Assembly (NCBI RefSeq): GCF_008329965.1 | Contig: NZ_CP036150.1 | Coordinates: 2,046,001 to 2,110,000, forward strand | Direction: 5' to 3' | From: Oceanispirochaeta crateris | GTDB lineage: Bacteria; Spirochaetota; Spirochaetia; DSM-2461 | DNA length: 64,000 bases | Shown here: piece after piece, positions 17,964 to 26,408 of the stretch | Layout of the letters: each line of letters opens with the position of its first letter | Numbering within the stretch: the stretch's first letter is position 1 | Notes under the pieces: model-generated | Seen by the model: the letters and a program-made list of their open reading frames with translations, nothing else | The model's database searches: none | Told to the model about the DNA's origin: nothing | Translations under genes and position numbers: made by a program

Positions 17964-19457
17964 ATGAAAACCACAATCGGAATAGATAACGGAACACAGA
18001 GTACTAAAGTTGTTTTCTATGATTTTGAAAACAAAAAAATTGTTGCCTCTGCAACAGCTCCCCATGACATGATCAGCCGGGAGGACGGTAGTAGAGAACA
18101 GAAGGCATCCTGGTGGATACAGGCCCTGGAGAACTGTTTCAGCCAGATAGATCCTCAGATTAAAAAAACAGCTCTGTCCGTGGGAGTCTCTGGGCAGCAG
18201 CACGGTTTTGTACCCCTTGATGCAGAAGGAAATGTCCTCAGAGATGTAAAACTTTGGTGCGATACCTCAACGGCAAAGGAGTGTTCCGAGATTTCCTCAG
18301 CCTTTGGAGGTAATGAAAAACTTCTCAAAGAGGTCGGTAATCTGGTCCTTCCCGGATACACTGCATCCAAAATCCTCTGGTTCAAAAAGAACAATCCCGC
18401 AGAGTATAAACGTATGGCCCATATTCTGCTGCCCCATGACTATCTGAACTTCTACCTCACAGGTGAATATACCATGGAGTATGGAGACGCCTCTGGGACA
18501 GCCCTGCTGAATGTAAAGACCCGAACCTGGCATAAAGAGCTTGTGAGAGCTCTGGATCCGGATAAAGATCTTATGTCCTGCCTGCCCGGCCTTCTGGAAC
18601 CCTGGGAGAGTAGCGGGCGTATACTCCCAGATATTGCCGGAAAATTCGGTATCCCCGAAGGAATCCCGGTCTCAAGCGGCGGCGGAGACAATATGATGGG
18701 CGCTGTCGGCACAGGAACCGTCCGGGACGGTGTTCTTACCATGAGCCTGGGAACAAGCGGAACCCTCTATGGTTATTCCGATTCTCCCGTAATAGATCCT
18801 CAGGGGAACCTGGCGGGTTTTTGTTCCAGTACAGGCGGATGGTTGCCCCTGCTCTGCACCATGAACTGCACCGTAGCCACCGAGCTGATGCGGCAGCTCT
18901 TCGATTTTGGTGTGAAGGAGTTCGATCAGCTGGGTGCTTCCGCTCCAGTGGGGAGCGAAGGAATCCTGACACTTCCCTTTTTCAATGGGGAACGGACTCC
19001 CAACTTTCCCAATGGAAAGGGCTGTATCGTGGGGATGACCGCCGGCAATGTGAAGAAAGAAAATATTTTCCGCTCCGCCCTTGAGTCGGCCATCCTCGGG
19101 ATGAAGCTGGGGCTGGATTCATTTCGGAACCTCGGATTCAAAGCTCGGGAAGTCAGGCTAATTGGAGGAGGTGCCAAATCTGCGGTTTGGCGACAGATTA
19201 CAGCGGACATTCTAGATCTGCCTGTTGTGGTCCCCGAAACTGACGAAGCCGCCGCCCTGGGCGGAGCGCTTCAGGCTCTCTGGTGTCTTAAGAAGTCACG
19301 GGGAGAAGAGGCTGATATCAATACTCTGGTGGATGAACATGTAACTCTCGCCAAAGGGAAAAGCTGCTCTCCTAATCCTGAAAATGTCAAAGACTATGAG
19401 AAAGTGTATACAAATTATACTGCCTATGTGAAAGCTCTCAGCGGACTCTTCGGCTGA
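17964..19457 (+). CDS. xylB: Xylulokinase
   Basis: A 497-residue FGGY-family sugar kinase that phosphorylates D-xylulose to D-xylulose 5-phosphate for the pentose phosphate pathway. The N-terminal phosphate motif is GIDNGTQSTK, the substrate region has SVGVSGQQHGFV (typical of xylulokinases), and the C-terminal adenosine motif is LIGGGAKSAVWRQI, followed by EAAALGGAL. A good ribosome site (AGGAG) precedes the ATG. It closes the pentitol locus, which turns an imported polyol into a ketose and then into its phosphate. Confidence 0.92.
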   Translation: MKTTIGIDNGTQSTKVVFYDFENKKIVASATAPHDMISREDGSREQKASWWIQALENCFSQIDPQIKKTALSVGVSGQQHGFVPLDAEGNVLRDVKLWCDTSTAKECSEISSAFGGNEKLLKEVGNLVLPGYTASKILWFKKNNPAEYKRMAHILLPHDYLNFYLTGEYTMEYGDASGTALLNVKTRTWHKELVRALDPDKDLMSCLPGLLEPWESSGRILPDIAGKFGIPEGIPVSSGGGDNMMGAVGTGTVRDGVLTMSLGTSGTLYGYSDSPVIDPQGNLAGFCSSTGGWLPLLCTMNCTVATELMRQLFDFGVKEFDQLGASAPVGSEGILTLPFFNGERTPNFPNGKGCIVGMTAGNVKKENIFRSALESAILGMKLGLDSFRNLGFKAREVRLIGGGAKSAVWRQITADILDLPVVVPETDEAAALGGALQALWCLKKSRGEEADINTLVDEHVTLAKGKSCSPNPENVKDYEKVYTNYTAYVKALSGLFG

Positions 19458-19471
19458 TAGGTTTTTAAAAC

Positions 19472-19497
19472 CCCGGTGAATAGATTTATTCACCGGG
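19472..19497. repeat. Hairpin after xylB
   Basis: CCCGGTGAAT (19472-19481) and ATTCACCGGG (19488-19497) form a perfect 10-bp stem with a 6-nt loop. No T-run follows it on the plus strand; on the minus strand TTTTAAAAAC follows. It may protect the 3' end of the xylB transcript or act as a weak terminator. I see nothing else in 19498-19792. Confidence 0.6.
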
Positions 19498-19792
19498 ATT
19501 AAAGGATTCAGAACTACAGAAATATTTAGAATCAGGCAGTACAAGACGTATAGTGCCCCTTCTGTCAATACAGCATTATGTCCCTTTTAAGTTAGATTCC
19601 CTGGAATAAACTTCATCCGGAGAATTGATCAAGCCACGGCCTTTTCCATCCATGCTGATTCAAACCATTTCTCCTACCAATGACTTGTAAATTGACTACC
19701 CTGCCCCGGATTGAAGTTCTCAAAAAAGCATATCTAGCCTGCTATAGCACTTTCATGACAAAAACAGTATCCATCATGCTGCTGACCTTTTC

Positions 19793-20422
19793 CTATTTTT
19801 TTTTGCACACAATTTGCCAAAATTTCTCAACAGGTTTGCCTTCTTTTGATGCTGTTGGTTCATTTATTTCTTCAAATTCAACCAATCCGTATTTTCCGAA
19901 TTCTTCCTGTATAGATGGAATATTGTAAAAAAATAAATTAATTCCATGTTTGGTTTGAAATGTATTTTCTTTTACTTCCAATCCCTTTCCATATCTTGAA
20001 TCATTGGATGAGAGCGCGATAAAAATCATATACCCATTAGAACTAAGTTGATTAAAACAGTTATTGATAAGACTCACTCTTTCTGATTCATCCAACAAAT
20101 GAATCAATGCATAACAAAAAATACCATCGTATTGTTCTTCATCAAAAGGCATAGAACTTACTGAATCATGATATATTTTCACATCATTCTCTAACCTTTT
20201 TTGTGCTAACTCAATCGCAGTTCTTGAAATCTCAATCCCGGTGACTTTCATACCCTTATTTAGAAAAGGTATTGCATTTCTACCATAACCAAAACCAGGT
20301 ATTAAAATATGGTTTAACTTATATTTTGAAAAACGTTCTGAAATATCAAAAGCGGCATCAGCAGGGGAAGCCCCCCACATTTCATTCTTATCTCTAAAAT
20401 TTGTTTTCCAAAATTCACTCAT
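19793..20422 (-). CDS. Class I SAM-dependent methyltransferase
   Basis: A small methyltransferase of about 210 residues. Motif I reads ILIPGFGYGRNAIPF, a variant of the usual E/DxGxGxG, followed by GIEISRTAIELA (acidic residue contacting the ribose), and YDGIFCYALIHLL as motif II. The start ATG at 20422 lies 10 nt after AAGGAG; a TTG nine bases upstream is in frame but too close to that site. The substrate is unknown. The gene is AT-rich like the neighbouring integron cargo, but I found no matching recombination sites around it. Confidence 0.85.
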   Translation of the reverse strand: MSEFWKTNFRDKNEMWGASPADAAFDISERFSKYKLNHILIPGFGYGRNAIPFLNKGMKVTGIEISRTAIELAQKRLENDVKIYHDSVSSMPFDEEQYDGIFCYALIHLLDESERVSLINNCFNQLSSNGYMIFIALSSNDSRYGKGLEVKENTFQTKHGINLFFYNIPSIQEEFGKYGLVEFEEINEPTASKEGKPVEKFWQIVCKKK

Positions 20423-20587
20423 AATTTTCAATCTCCTTATTATTTAACACGGCCATAGAATCTCTACGCCAGAGTAATTTATGGATTGAACACAATGCGT
20501 TTTGGCAAATTGTGTATTGGCTCTAATGTTTCATGCTTATATGAAATTTTAATCAAAAAAAATATTTACATATCCTTCGTCCTTTGA

Positions 20588-20740
20588 AAGCTCCAGAAAG
20601 TTGCTGGATTGTCGGTGGAACAGCGCCAATGGGATAACATAGAGTATATATTAGGACGATGTGAAAAGTTGATTCCTATGCCTAAAACAGGTCAACTTCA
20701 TTGGAATTTTAATCAGTTAACAGGAAATTATGTATTATAA
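20588..20740 (+). pseudogene. Possible gene remnant (C-terminal fragment)
   Basis: Fifty codons lie open on the plus strand after an in-frame stop at 20585, ending at TAA (20738-20740). The translation is protein-like, including GLSVEQRQWDNIEYILG and a tail MPKTGQLHWNFNQLTG, but there is no good start or ribosome site. It may be the end of a lost gene. The rest of the 337-bp gap between the methyltransferase and MATE genes shows nothing clear. Confidence 0.3.
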
Positions 20741-20768
20741 TTCCCTGCTATACCCACACCATTAGAAA

Positions 20769-22133
20769 TTATGCGTAAAGTAGATCTGTTTCATAATATT
20801 TATCCGATTTCTTTATTACTTTTACAGTAAAAAATAGACCGATAATAAATGATGTTATTTCTGCAATAGGGAATGCTATCCATACTCCTGTAATACCCCA
20901 GAAAAGACTCAAAATATAGGCAACTGGTAAAAGTATGATGATTTGTCTTGCTAATGATACAATTAAGCTAACGGGAGCACTTCCAAGGGCCTGGAAATAA
21001 GTGGAGAGCACAGTTACGATACCTGCAAAGAGAAATCCTGAACTTATAATCCTCAAACATCCGACCCCGAGTCTTTCCATCTCAGAGCTGCTGTTGAACA
21101 GTATTAATAACTGGCGAGGGAATATTTGAAATATGGCTGTCCCTAATAGCATGATTATTCCTGCATAGATTGATCCATATTTGAGTGTATCCATCACTCT
21201 TTCCTGTTTTTTTGCTCCATAGTTAAATCCCAATATAGGCATAAGGCCTTGAGTTAATCCAAATACAGGCATGAATATAAAGGATTGAAGTTTATAATAG
21301 ACACCAAAGACGGCAATGGCTGTTCCTGAAAAAAGAGCTAGTATAAGATTTATTCCAGAAAGCATAATAGATCCTAGAAACTGCATAAACGTTACAGGGA
21401 TTCCAACTTTGAGGATTTCAATAGTTATCAACTTAGAATAGTGAAATTTCTTTATATTCAGCTTAAATTTCTGATTACCAAGCACAAGGATCAGGGCATA
21501 AAACATTGAAATAATTTGTCCAAGAGCAGTAGCAATTGCTGCTCCCTTTACTCCTAATTCAGGAATGAATAAGAATCCAAATATTAAGATAGGATCTAGT
21601 ATTATATTAGTAATTGCGCCCAAAAGCTGTATTTTCATTGAACTGATCATATCCCCTGTTGCTCTTAAAATATTCATGCAAACTTCGGCTATGATACTAC
21701 CAAATGAGAATATCATTATTATCTTTGTATATTGAACAGCATAGAATATGACTTCTTGATCTTGGGTAAATAGTTTGAAAAACATTTCCGGAACAAATGC
21801 GGAGGAGAAAGCAAAAAGCAGCCAAAGTAAAATCCCAATAAAAAATCCATGTTCTGCAGTATTTATAGCTACATCTCTATTTCTTTCACCCAGTTTTCTT
21901 GATATGTATGAGTTCAAACCAACACCTAAACCAACAAAGATTGATATTAAGGTAAGCTGAATGGGAAATGCTAAAGAGAGTGCCGTTAAGGCCTTTTCGG
22001 ATATTCGTGCGACAAAAATGCTATCAATTATATTGTATAGTGCTTGTACAATCATGGATATGATTGCGGGAAATGACATTTTAATAATTAATTTTTTTAC
22101 ATCCATAAATTCTAATTTGTTTTTCTTATCCAT
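20769..22133 (-). CDS. MATE-family efflux transporter
   Basis: A 454-residue multidrug exporter of the MATE family, with about twelve membrane helices in two halves. Family features include FPAIISMIVQALYNIIDSIFVARI at the N-terminus and the Q/G-rich GLTQGLMPILGFNYGA in the second half. It would pump drugs or other cations out by Na+ or H+ exchange. It starts 1 bp after the stop of the MarR gene, so the two form an operon, and expression is probably set by the MarR protein. Confidence 0.93.
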   Translation of the reverse strand: MDKKNKLEFMDVKKLIIKMSFPAIISMIVQALYNIIDSIFVARISEKALTALSLAFPIQLTLISIFVGLGVGLNSYISRKLGERNRDVAINTAEHGFFIGILLWLLFAFSSAFVPEMFFKLFTQDQEVIFYAVQYTKIIMIFSFGSIIAEVCMNILRATGDMISSMKIQLLGAITNIILDPILIFGFLFIPELGVKGAAIATALGQIISMFYALILVLGNQKFKLNIKKFHYSKLITIEILKVGIPVTFMQFLGSIMLSGINLILALFSGTAIAVFGVYYKLQSFIFMPVFGLTQGLMPILGFNYGAKKQERVMDTLKYGSIYAGIIMLLGTAIFQIFPRQLLILFNSSSEMERLGVGCLRIISSGFLFAGIVTVLSTYFQALGSAPVSLIVSLARQIIILLPVAYILSLFWGITGVWIAFPIAEITSFIIGLFFTVKVIKKSDKYYETDLLYA

Positions 22134-22134
22134 T

Positions 22135-22566
22135 TTAGCTTTCTTTTTCCTGTGTAATATTTTCTACCATCTGCGAAAGTATTGTACTAATCTTTTCTAT
22201 ATCTTCTTCAGCGATATCTTTTATCATTATTTTTTCACTCTGCTGTAATATCTCAATGATATTGGATATTATATTTATCCCTTTCTCTGTTAAGGAAATG
22301 CATTTATACCTCTGGTCTTTGTTGTTTGATATTCTCGTAACATATTCATTATTCTCTAAGGAAGTTATAATTTTGGTTATAGTTGCTTTGTTAAAGAGAA
22401 AAAAGTCATTTATTTCTTTATGATTAACATTATCATTGTCTTTTAGAAATAATAAAACTTCTGCTTGAACCTTATTTAAGTTATATTTTTTTAGTTTAAT
22501 ATCTATATATTGATACTCATGTCTATAAAGAATAGATATATTTCGTCCAATAATTTTCTTTAGCAT
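22135..22566 (-). CDS. MarR-family transcriptional regulator
   Basis: A 143-residue winged-helix regulator. The DNA-binding helices are around NHKEINDFFLFNKATITKII, and the wing is near VTRISNNKDQRYKCISLTEKG, which has the family DxR pattern. It is the first gene of an operon with the MATE exporter. Two palindromes lie in its promoter, so it probably represses itself and the exporter until a ligand binds. Confidence 0.92.
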   Translation of the reverse strand: MLKKIIGRNISILYRHEYQYIDIKLKKYNLNKVQAEVLLFLKDNDNVNHKEINDFFLFNKATITKIITSLENNEYVTRISNNKDQRYKCISLTEKGINIISNIIEILQQSEKIMIKDIAEEDIEKISTILSQMVENITQEKES

Positions 22567-22580
22567 TTATGTTTCCTTCA

Positions 22581-22634
22581 AACTATATAGTTGCCAAAGA
22601 AACTATATAGCATGATGGTTGCTTTGGCAACTAC
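22581..22634 (-). promoter_or_regulatory. marR/MATE promoter with tandem operators
   Basis: On the minus strand a TTGCCA box, 17 nt and TATAGT form a promoter. Two 16-bp near-palindromes of the form (A/G)GTTnCTTTGGCAACT overlap it: one at about 22589-22604 (read on minus) and one at about 22618-22633 (read on plus). They share CTTTGGCAACT exactly. Such paired palindromes over a promoter fit autorepression by the MarR protein. Confidence 0.7.
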
Positions 22635-22714
22635 CCGTCTTTTAAAAGATATAAAGTCTCAAGATCAGCATCACAATATCTTCATCTGAGAGATTAAATA
22701 TCATTTCTATTATT

Positions 22715-22750
22715 AAAAACCCTCTGGACTATTCGAAATGGCTCAGAGGG
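22715..22750 (-). terminator. Minus-strand terminator
   Basis: CCCTCTG (22720-22726) and CAGAGGG (22744-22750) form a stem with a 17-nt loop. Read on the minus strand, it is followed by TTTTTAATA. It would stop minus-strand transcripts coming from the IS and cassette side before the marR gene. Confidence 0.65.
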
Positions 22751-22901
22751 TGCACCTAATTTTGAAATGAGAAGAGCTTACTATAGTCGGTTTTGAACTC
22801 CCTACAATATTCAAACAGCAGAGGTAGGGCTGTGTGTCAAGCAAGATGTCACCTCTACGAAACCTTCTTAGAAATAAACTTCCGTGTATCCTTTGAAGGA
22901 T

Positions 22902-23815
22902 TCAAATATACAACTCTTTTATGCGACCAGAATTTGGTCCGTTTTTGGGAAACCGATGCGATAACCGTTCCCATGCCTCAGCCAACGCCTGATTCCTCTT
23001 CTCAAATAGCTTCAGATCGTCTCCGTTCATCCTCTGCTGAGGTGTAACATACCCGATGCCGGAATGACGGTGAGTAGTATTGTACCAGTCAAAAAAATCA
23101 CCCATCCATTCCCTGGCCTCATTGATGTCTTCAAACCGCCCAGGAAAGGCCGCATGATACTTCAACGTCCTGAAAAACGACTCAATGTAAGGATTGTCAT
23201 TTTTCACCAGAGGGCGGGAGTGCGAAAGGAATATTCCCAGGTTGGCAAGCCAGACTGAAAACGTTGCTCCTCTCATGTATCGCTCAACCTACGATTTCCC
23301 GGCTCCACACGTCGATAATGGCGTAGCAGTACAGGAAGATGCCTCGGACATATGTTGGCAGCCATGTTATATCCCAGGTGTAAACCTGATCAGGACCGAT
23401 CGCTTTTAACGCAGGGGGCTTATATGGCGTTCTGGAAGGCCGTGAATTACCTCGATGATTCAGCAGCCCTTTCGCCTTCAACACCTGGTAAAACGTCCTT
23501 GTGCTGGCAATATAAATACTTTCCTCAGCAAGTCTTGCTACGATTTCAGGCGGTGCAATGTCCTTATACTTCTCTGATGTACAGATCTCAATAATGTGTG
23601 CCCTTTCCTGTTCACTCAGAGCCCGAGTATTCACCTTTCTGCTTCCATGTCAACTGGATCTTCCTCCCATCGCCTGTATGTGCGTGAATGTATTCCTATG
23701 GCATCACAAGCACGGCTAAGACGTGCTCCGGCCTCCAGGGCCACACCTATCTGCTCGCAGAGACATTCTCTTATATCGCTAGGGATCAGTCTTCCTCGTC
23801 GTCCTGAAACAACCG
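22902..23815 (-). pseudogene. IS3-family transposase orfB, broken
   Basis: Remains of the DDE integrase part. The N-terminal part (about 23815-23640) reads RLIPSDIRECLCEQIG...TYRRWEED. A frame change near 23635 leads into NTRALSEQERAHIIEIC and the first catalytic region (YTWDITWLPT, IIDVWSREIVG). There a TGA codon at 23281-23283 replaces a likely Trp. Just after it, about 60-70 codons holding the second catalytic Asp are missing, and the frame resumes at ATFSVWLANLG, continuing to PLVKNDNPYIESFFRTLKYH with the catalytic Glu. The gene cannot make an active enzyme. Confidence 0.85.
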
Positions 23816-24274
23816 TGCAGTTTTTTTTTGAAGAGCGATAATGGCCGCCATCTCGGCAAGGGCCTAGTCTTTACGATCAAGTTCCTTCTGATTCTTCTTG
23901 AGCTCTTTTTTAATCGCTTTCAACTCTTCACGAGCCTGCTGCTCACCCTTGGTCATAAAGTCACGTACCTCCTGTTCCCAGACAGTAAGGTGCTCGGAAT
24001 GTAGACCATTTTCTCTGAGCCAGGTTCCCTGCTTATCCTCAGAGATCCCCCTGGATTCAAGCAGGAGGGAAAACTTCTCCATAAGCTTCCGGCCACGGTT
24101 ACTTTGCACCCCATCATCTACTTGTAGGGTACCATTGTTCATACGGGCTTTCCAGTTATAGATCATAGAAACTGTTATCCCGTACTCTTTTGCCAAATCG
24201 GAAGCCGACCGGCTCTCCGGCGGCATCATCTTCTTCAAAATAAAATTCCGAAACTGTGCACTGTAACGTGCCAT
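23786..24274 (-). pseudogene. IS3-family orfA, interrupted by a stop
   Basis: The helix-turn-helix subunit. The start is ATG 24274 after GGAGGTGACT. The first helices (SASDLAKEYGITVSMIYNWKAR) bind the ends. A TAG at 23864-23866 interrupts it, but the frame stays open beyond to 23786 and reads ALAEMAAIIALQKKTARLF, which is the usual C-terminal part of such proteins. So the TAG is a nonsense mutation in a protein of roughly 160 residues. Confidence 0.75.
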
Positions 24275-24337
24275 AGTCACCTCCATGATCAATTCAAATC
24301 ATGTGACAACTATGTTGAAACATTCCGCAGCGCGCAG

Positions 24338-24455
24338 TCTCAACGCCTGATTGAGCTGCGAAATAGTCACGAAGTGTTGGCGTGATTCCCGCTATTTTTT
24401 GCGGGAATTATGACAAATATTTTGTCAGTTCCAATCTTTTGTAAAATTCCAAACC
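24338..24455 (-). other. attC-like site E (distal, partly degraded)
   Basis: Read on the minus strand, the R' end is GGCGTTGAGACTG, preceded by GCAGCTCAATCAG. This arm matches that of site D at 28.2 kb (GCAGCTGATGCGGGCGTTG). An inner stem GCGGGAAT / ATTCCCGC and a TGACAAAATATTTGTCA segment also parallel site D. The expected R'' box complementary to the start of the STM3941 cassette is not recognisable. The interval 24323-24337 up to the IS3 end holds nothing else. Confidence 0.55.
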
Positions 24456-24554
24456 AGTAATGCTAATTGGCAACAAATCTGATTATTTACCTTAGAAATT
24501 ACCAATAAATCTAAATACTTTTGAACTATAGTGTTTTTATTTCCTATTATGTAC

Positions 24555-25568
24555 TTATATTCTTGGTGCTAATAATTTATATTCGCTGATATTTGTATAA
24601 TATGTTTTTCGTCTTCTAAAAATCAACCTTGTTTCAAATTCATAATAATTATCAAAACTCCTATAATTAATTTGGTTGAAAAAATATAATTCTATAAAAT
24701 TAAGTTCAAGATCTTTTTCGATTAATATAATATCCGTCGGTAATGTGGAATTCTGTTTGTAAAATTCTTCAATTCTTATTACTAACTTCTCTGTTATATT
24801 TTCATAAATTTCAACTGTAGTAAAAAGCAAAAAGAAATTTATAAATCCAAGTAATACTCCAATAAAAGCATACTTTCTAAGGGTCATGTTTTCTGGTTGA
24901 AACCGTGCTACTATCGCAGAAATACCCATTAACCCTATTACTATCCAAAATACAATTACACTAGAAAGTGTTAGTTTTAAAATGGTTATAGAGCTTATAG
25001 TATAAAAAAGTATTTTTTTTAAATAATAACAGGAAAACTTAGTTTTCTTTGTTTTAAAAGACTTAATCAAATTTCTTCGTTCTTCAATATTCTCGTTACT
25101 TACTCTATTAATAAAATTAGACAGTTCAATTTCATTTATATTTACTTGTCCTAAATGTAGATTGAAATTTTTTGCTCCGATTTTTTTATTTATTTTTTCG
25201 GTATAATTGAAAGGTTTTTTTTTGAAAATAAATGTGTCATCCGTTACAATGGATACAATTTTTTTTCCAAATATGTCGATTGGATAAGCTTTAATAACCT
25301 GTTCCCACTTTACCTCGTCTTGATTTGTAGTTCTGTCACAAATTCCATTTTCAGATATTATTATTTGAGGTCGTTTATCAAAGGTTTGAAAAAGTCCAAT
25401 TGGAATACCAAGTCCAAAAAAACAAGTGCTAATCCAACCTATAATGTAATTTGCTGTTCCAACTGGTTTTTTTAGTACAAACCACAGTCCACTTACTACA
25501 AATGGCAAACACATCCCAATTATTTTCAGTCCTTTAGTTCTTCTTTTGTATAATTTTATTTCAGTCAT
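24555..25568 (-). CDS. STM3941-like membrane protein (cassette gene)
   Basis: A 337-residue protein. The N-terminal half resembles the STM3941 family: a basic start (IKLYKRRTKGLKIIGM), two membrane helices ending in FGLGIPIGLFQTFDKRPQIII, then a PH-like beta domain (NGICDRTTNQDEVKWEQV). The C-terminal half adds two or three more membrane helices near 190-260 and a basic cytoplasmic tail, which is longer than the family norm. It is the gene of cassette 9, starting 46 nt after its core site. The codon use is very AT-rich. The function is unknown. Confidence 0.7.
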   Translation of the reverse strand: MTEIKLYKRRTKGLKIIGMCLPFVVSGLWFVLKKPVGTANYIIGWISTCFFGLGIPIGLFQTFDKRPQIIISENGICDRTTNQDEVKWEQVIKAYPIDIFGKKIVSIVTDDTFIFKKKPFNYTEKINKKIGAKNFNLHLGQVNINEIELSNFINRVSNENIEERRNLIKSFKTKKTKFSCYYLKKILFYTISSITILKLTLSSVIVFWIVIGLMGISAIVARFQPENMTLRKYAFIGVLLGFINFFLLFTTVEIYENITEKLVIRIEEFYKQNSTLPTDIILIEKDLELNFIELYFFNQINYRSFDNYYEFETRLIFRRRKTYYTNISEYKLLAPRI

Positions 25569-25607
25569 TTATCATTTTCTAGCATTAAATATTTTAGTCG
25601 ATATAAC

Positions 25608-25744
25608 AGCTAACGTTCTTCATGCATATCAATCCTAATTTTTTAATATTATACCCTGTTTATTATTTAGTCACCTATAATTTTACGTTGATTTTAATTC
25701 CAGAGAAAATGTAATAATATCAGCTGCAAAATATCTGGTTAGCT
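25608..25744 (-). other. attC site F2
   Basis: The ends are AGCTAAC (25608-25614) and GTTAGCT (25738-25744), perfect inverse copies. The inner arms carry related ATGCATATC and GATATT motifs. The site is 137 bp long and makes up nearly all of a 167-bp cassette that has no gene. A second core-like GTTATATC lies directly left of the first, at 25607-25600 on minus. Confidence 0.65.
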
Positions 25745-25773
25745 ATTACTATTTGAAAAAGACACTTCTTTTG

Positions 25774-25865
25774 TTCTAACTGACACATCTGTGACAAAAA
25801 TCTAAGTACATCTAAGTATGTGGTGAAGCCCAAGCCGAAGGCAACGCATATATTTGCTGTTATAT
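25774..25865 (-). other. attC site F1 (of the GNAT cassette)
   Basis: The R'' box GGATATAAC (minus, 25867-25859) is the exact complement of GTTATATCC that opens the GNAT cassette at 26343. The R' core is GTTAGAA (minus, 25780-25774). An inner stem TTGCCTTCGGCTTGGGC lies next to R''. The site is 92 bp. It contains the second copy of the 29-bp repeat. Confidence 0.65.
25784..25812 (+). repeat. 29-bp repeat, copy 2
   Basis: Matches 3993-4021 at 27 of 29 positions, including the uninterrupted TGTGACAAAAATCTAAGT. It lies inside attC site F1. The two copies are almost 22 kb apart, one in an operon leader and one in a cassette recombination site. Confidence 0.6.
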
Positions 25866-25871
25866 CCAGTT

Positions 25872-26309
25872 TTATTTGTGCCACTTCATAACTAGCTCAC
25901 TTTCACCAGTCTCATTGTCCTTTGCTTCAGAAATTACAGTAAAACCTCTTGATTTATAGAACTCAATACTTTTTCTATTCTTACAAAAAACTTTTAATTC
26001 TAGTGTGTTTCGAAGATTCATGGCATGATTTAATAATAAAGATCCAATGCCCTTTCCTTGAAATTCAGATTTCACAAAAATTGCTGCAAGATAATCGTCC
26101 AATAATGATATAAAACCTAAAATTTCGTCTCCATCTGTTGCTTGGTAAGTTTCTGACATTGGGATGTATTTATCACTCATTTGATCTTTATTATTTCTCC
26201 AGTAATCAGAAGGAATAAAATCATGAGCTTGGAGCGATACTTCATACCAAATGTCTATAATTTGAGTAATGTCTTTTTCTGTAATTTCGTTTATTTCAAT
26301 ATCTTTCAT
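25872..26309 (-). CDS. GNAT-family N-acetyltransferase (cassette gene)
   Basis: A 145-residue acetyltransferase. The acetyl-CoA loop is visible as SEFQGKGIGSLLLNHA (the Q/RxxGxG/A pattern), with VKSEF before it and FYKSRGFTVI at the end, as in GNAT motif B. The sequence resembles YjaB/YafP-type members; the acceptor is unknown. It sits alone in its cassette, 34 nt from the core GTTATATCC, and ends 7 bp before the attC R'' box. GNAT enzymes are frequent integron cargo. Confidence 0.88.
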   Translation of the reverse strand: MKDIEINEITEKDITQIIDIWYEVSLQAHDFIPSDYWRNNKDQMSDKYIPMSETYQATDGDEILGFISLLDDYLAAIFVKSEFQGKGIGSLLLNHAMNLRNTLELKVFCKNRKSIEFYKSRGFTVISEAKDNETGESELVMKWHK

Positions 26310-26334
26310 TTAGGGCTTTCTCTCAAATAAAATT

Positions 26335-26386
26335 GGATATAACGTTTCGCGAATATATGAAGTTTATATCAAAAACACGTATATCC
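26335..26386 (-). other. Short attC-like site G
   Basis: A 52-bp imperfect inverted repeat. GGATATAACGTTTCGCGAATATA (split as GGATATAACG and the rest) at the left pairs with GGATATACGTGTTTTTGATATA read from the right. The R' core is GTTATATCC (minus, from 26343). The R'' box reads GGATATACG rather than GGATATAAC. It is far shorter than the other sites. With the IS1182 element removed, only about 61 bp would lie between the core of site D and this core. Confidence 0.5.
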
Positions 26387-26408
26387 ATTTTTTGATTTCT
26401 ATGCAACG

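Larger units (their letters stand above)
22833..24322 (-). mobile_element. Decayed IS3-family insertion sequence
   Basis: About 1.49 kb. The ends are TGTGTCAAGCAAGATGTCAC (plus, at 22833) and TGTTTCAACATAGTTGTCAC (minus, from 24322), which match at 15 of 20 positions and form the terminal inverted repeats. Inside are an orfA-type helix-turn-helix gene and an orfB integrase gene, both broken. No target duplication is visible. It lies 15 bp beyond the last recognisable attC core of the integron array, so it probably inserted into a further cassette. Confidence 0.8.

Noticed and set aside
18000-19400. Several long ORFs antisense to xylB and the ABC genes
   Set aside because: They mirror the codon bias of clearly recognised genes on the other strand.
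20442-20448. GTTAAAT core in front of the methyltransferase as a further integron cassette boundary
   Set aside because: No complementary ATTTAAC box or attC-like structure is found after the gene, so a lone 7-mer is not enough.
22830-24325. Target duplication of the IS3 element
   Set aside because: The flanks (CTG and TTC) do not match; decay or rearrangement is likely.
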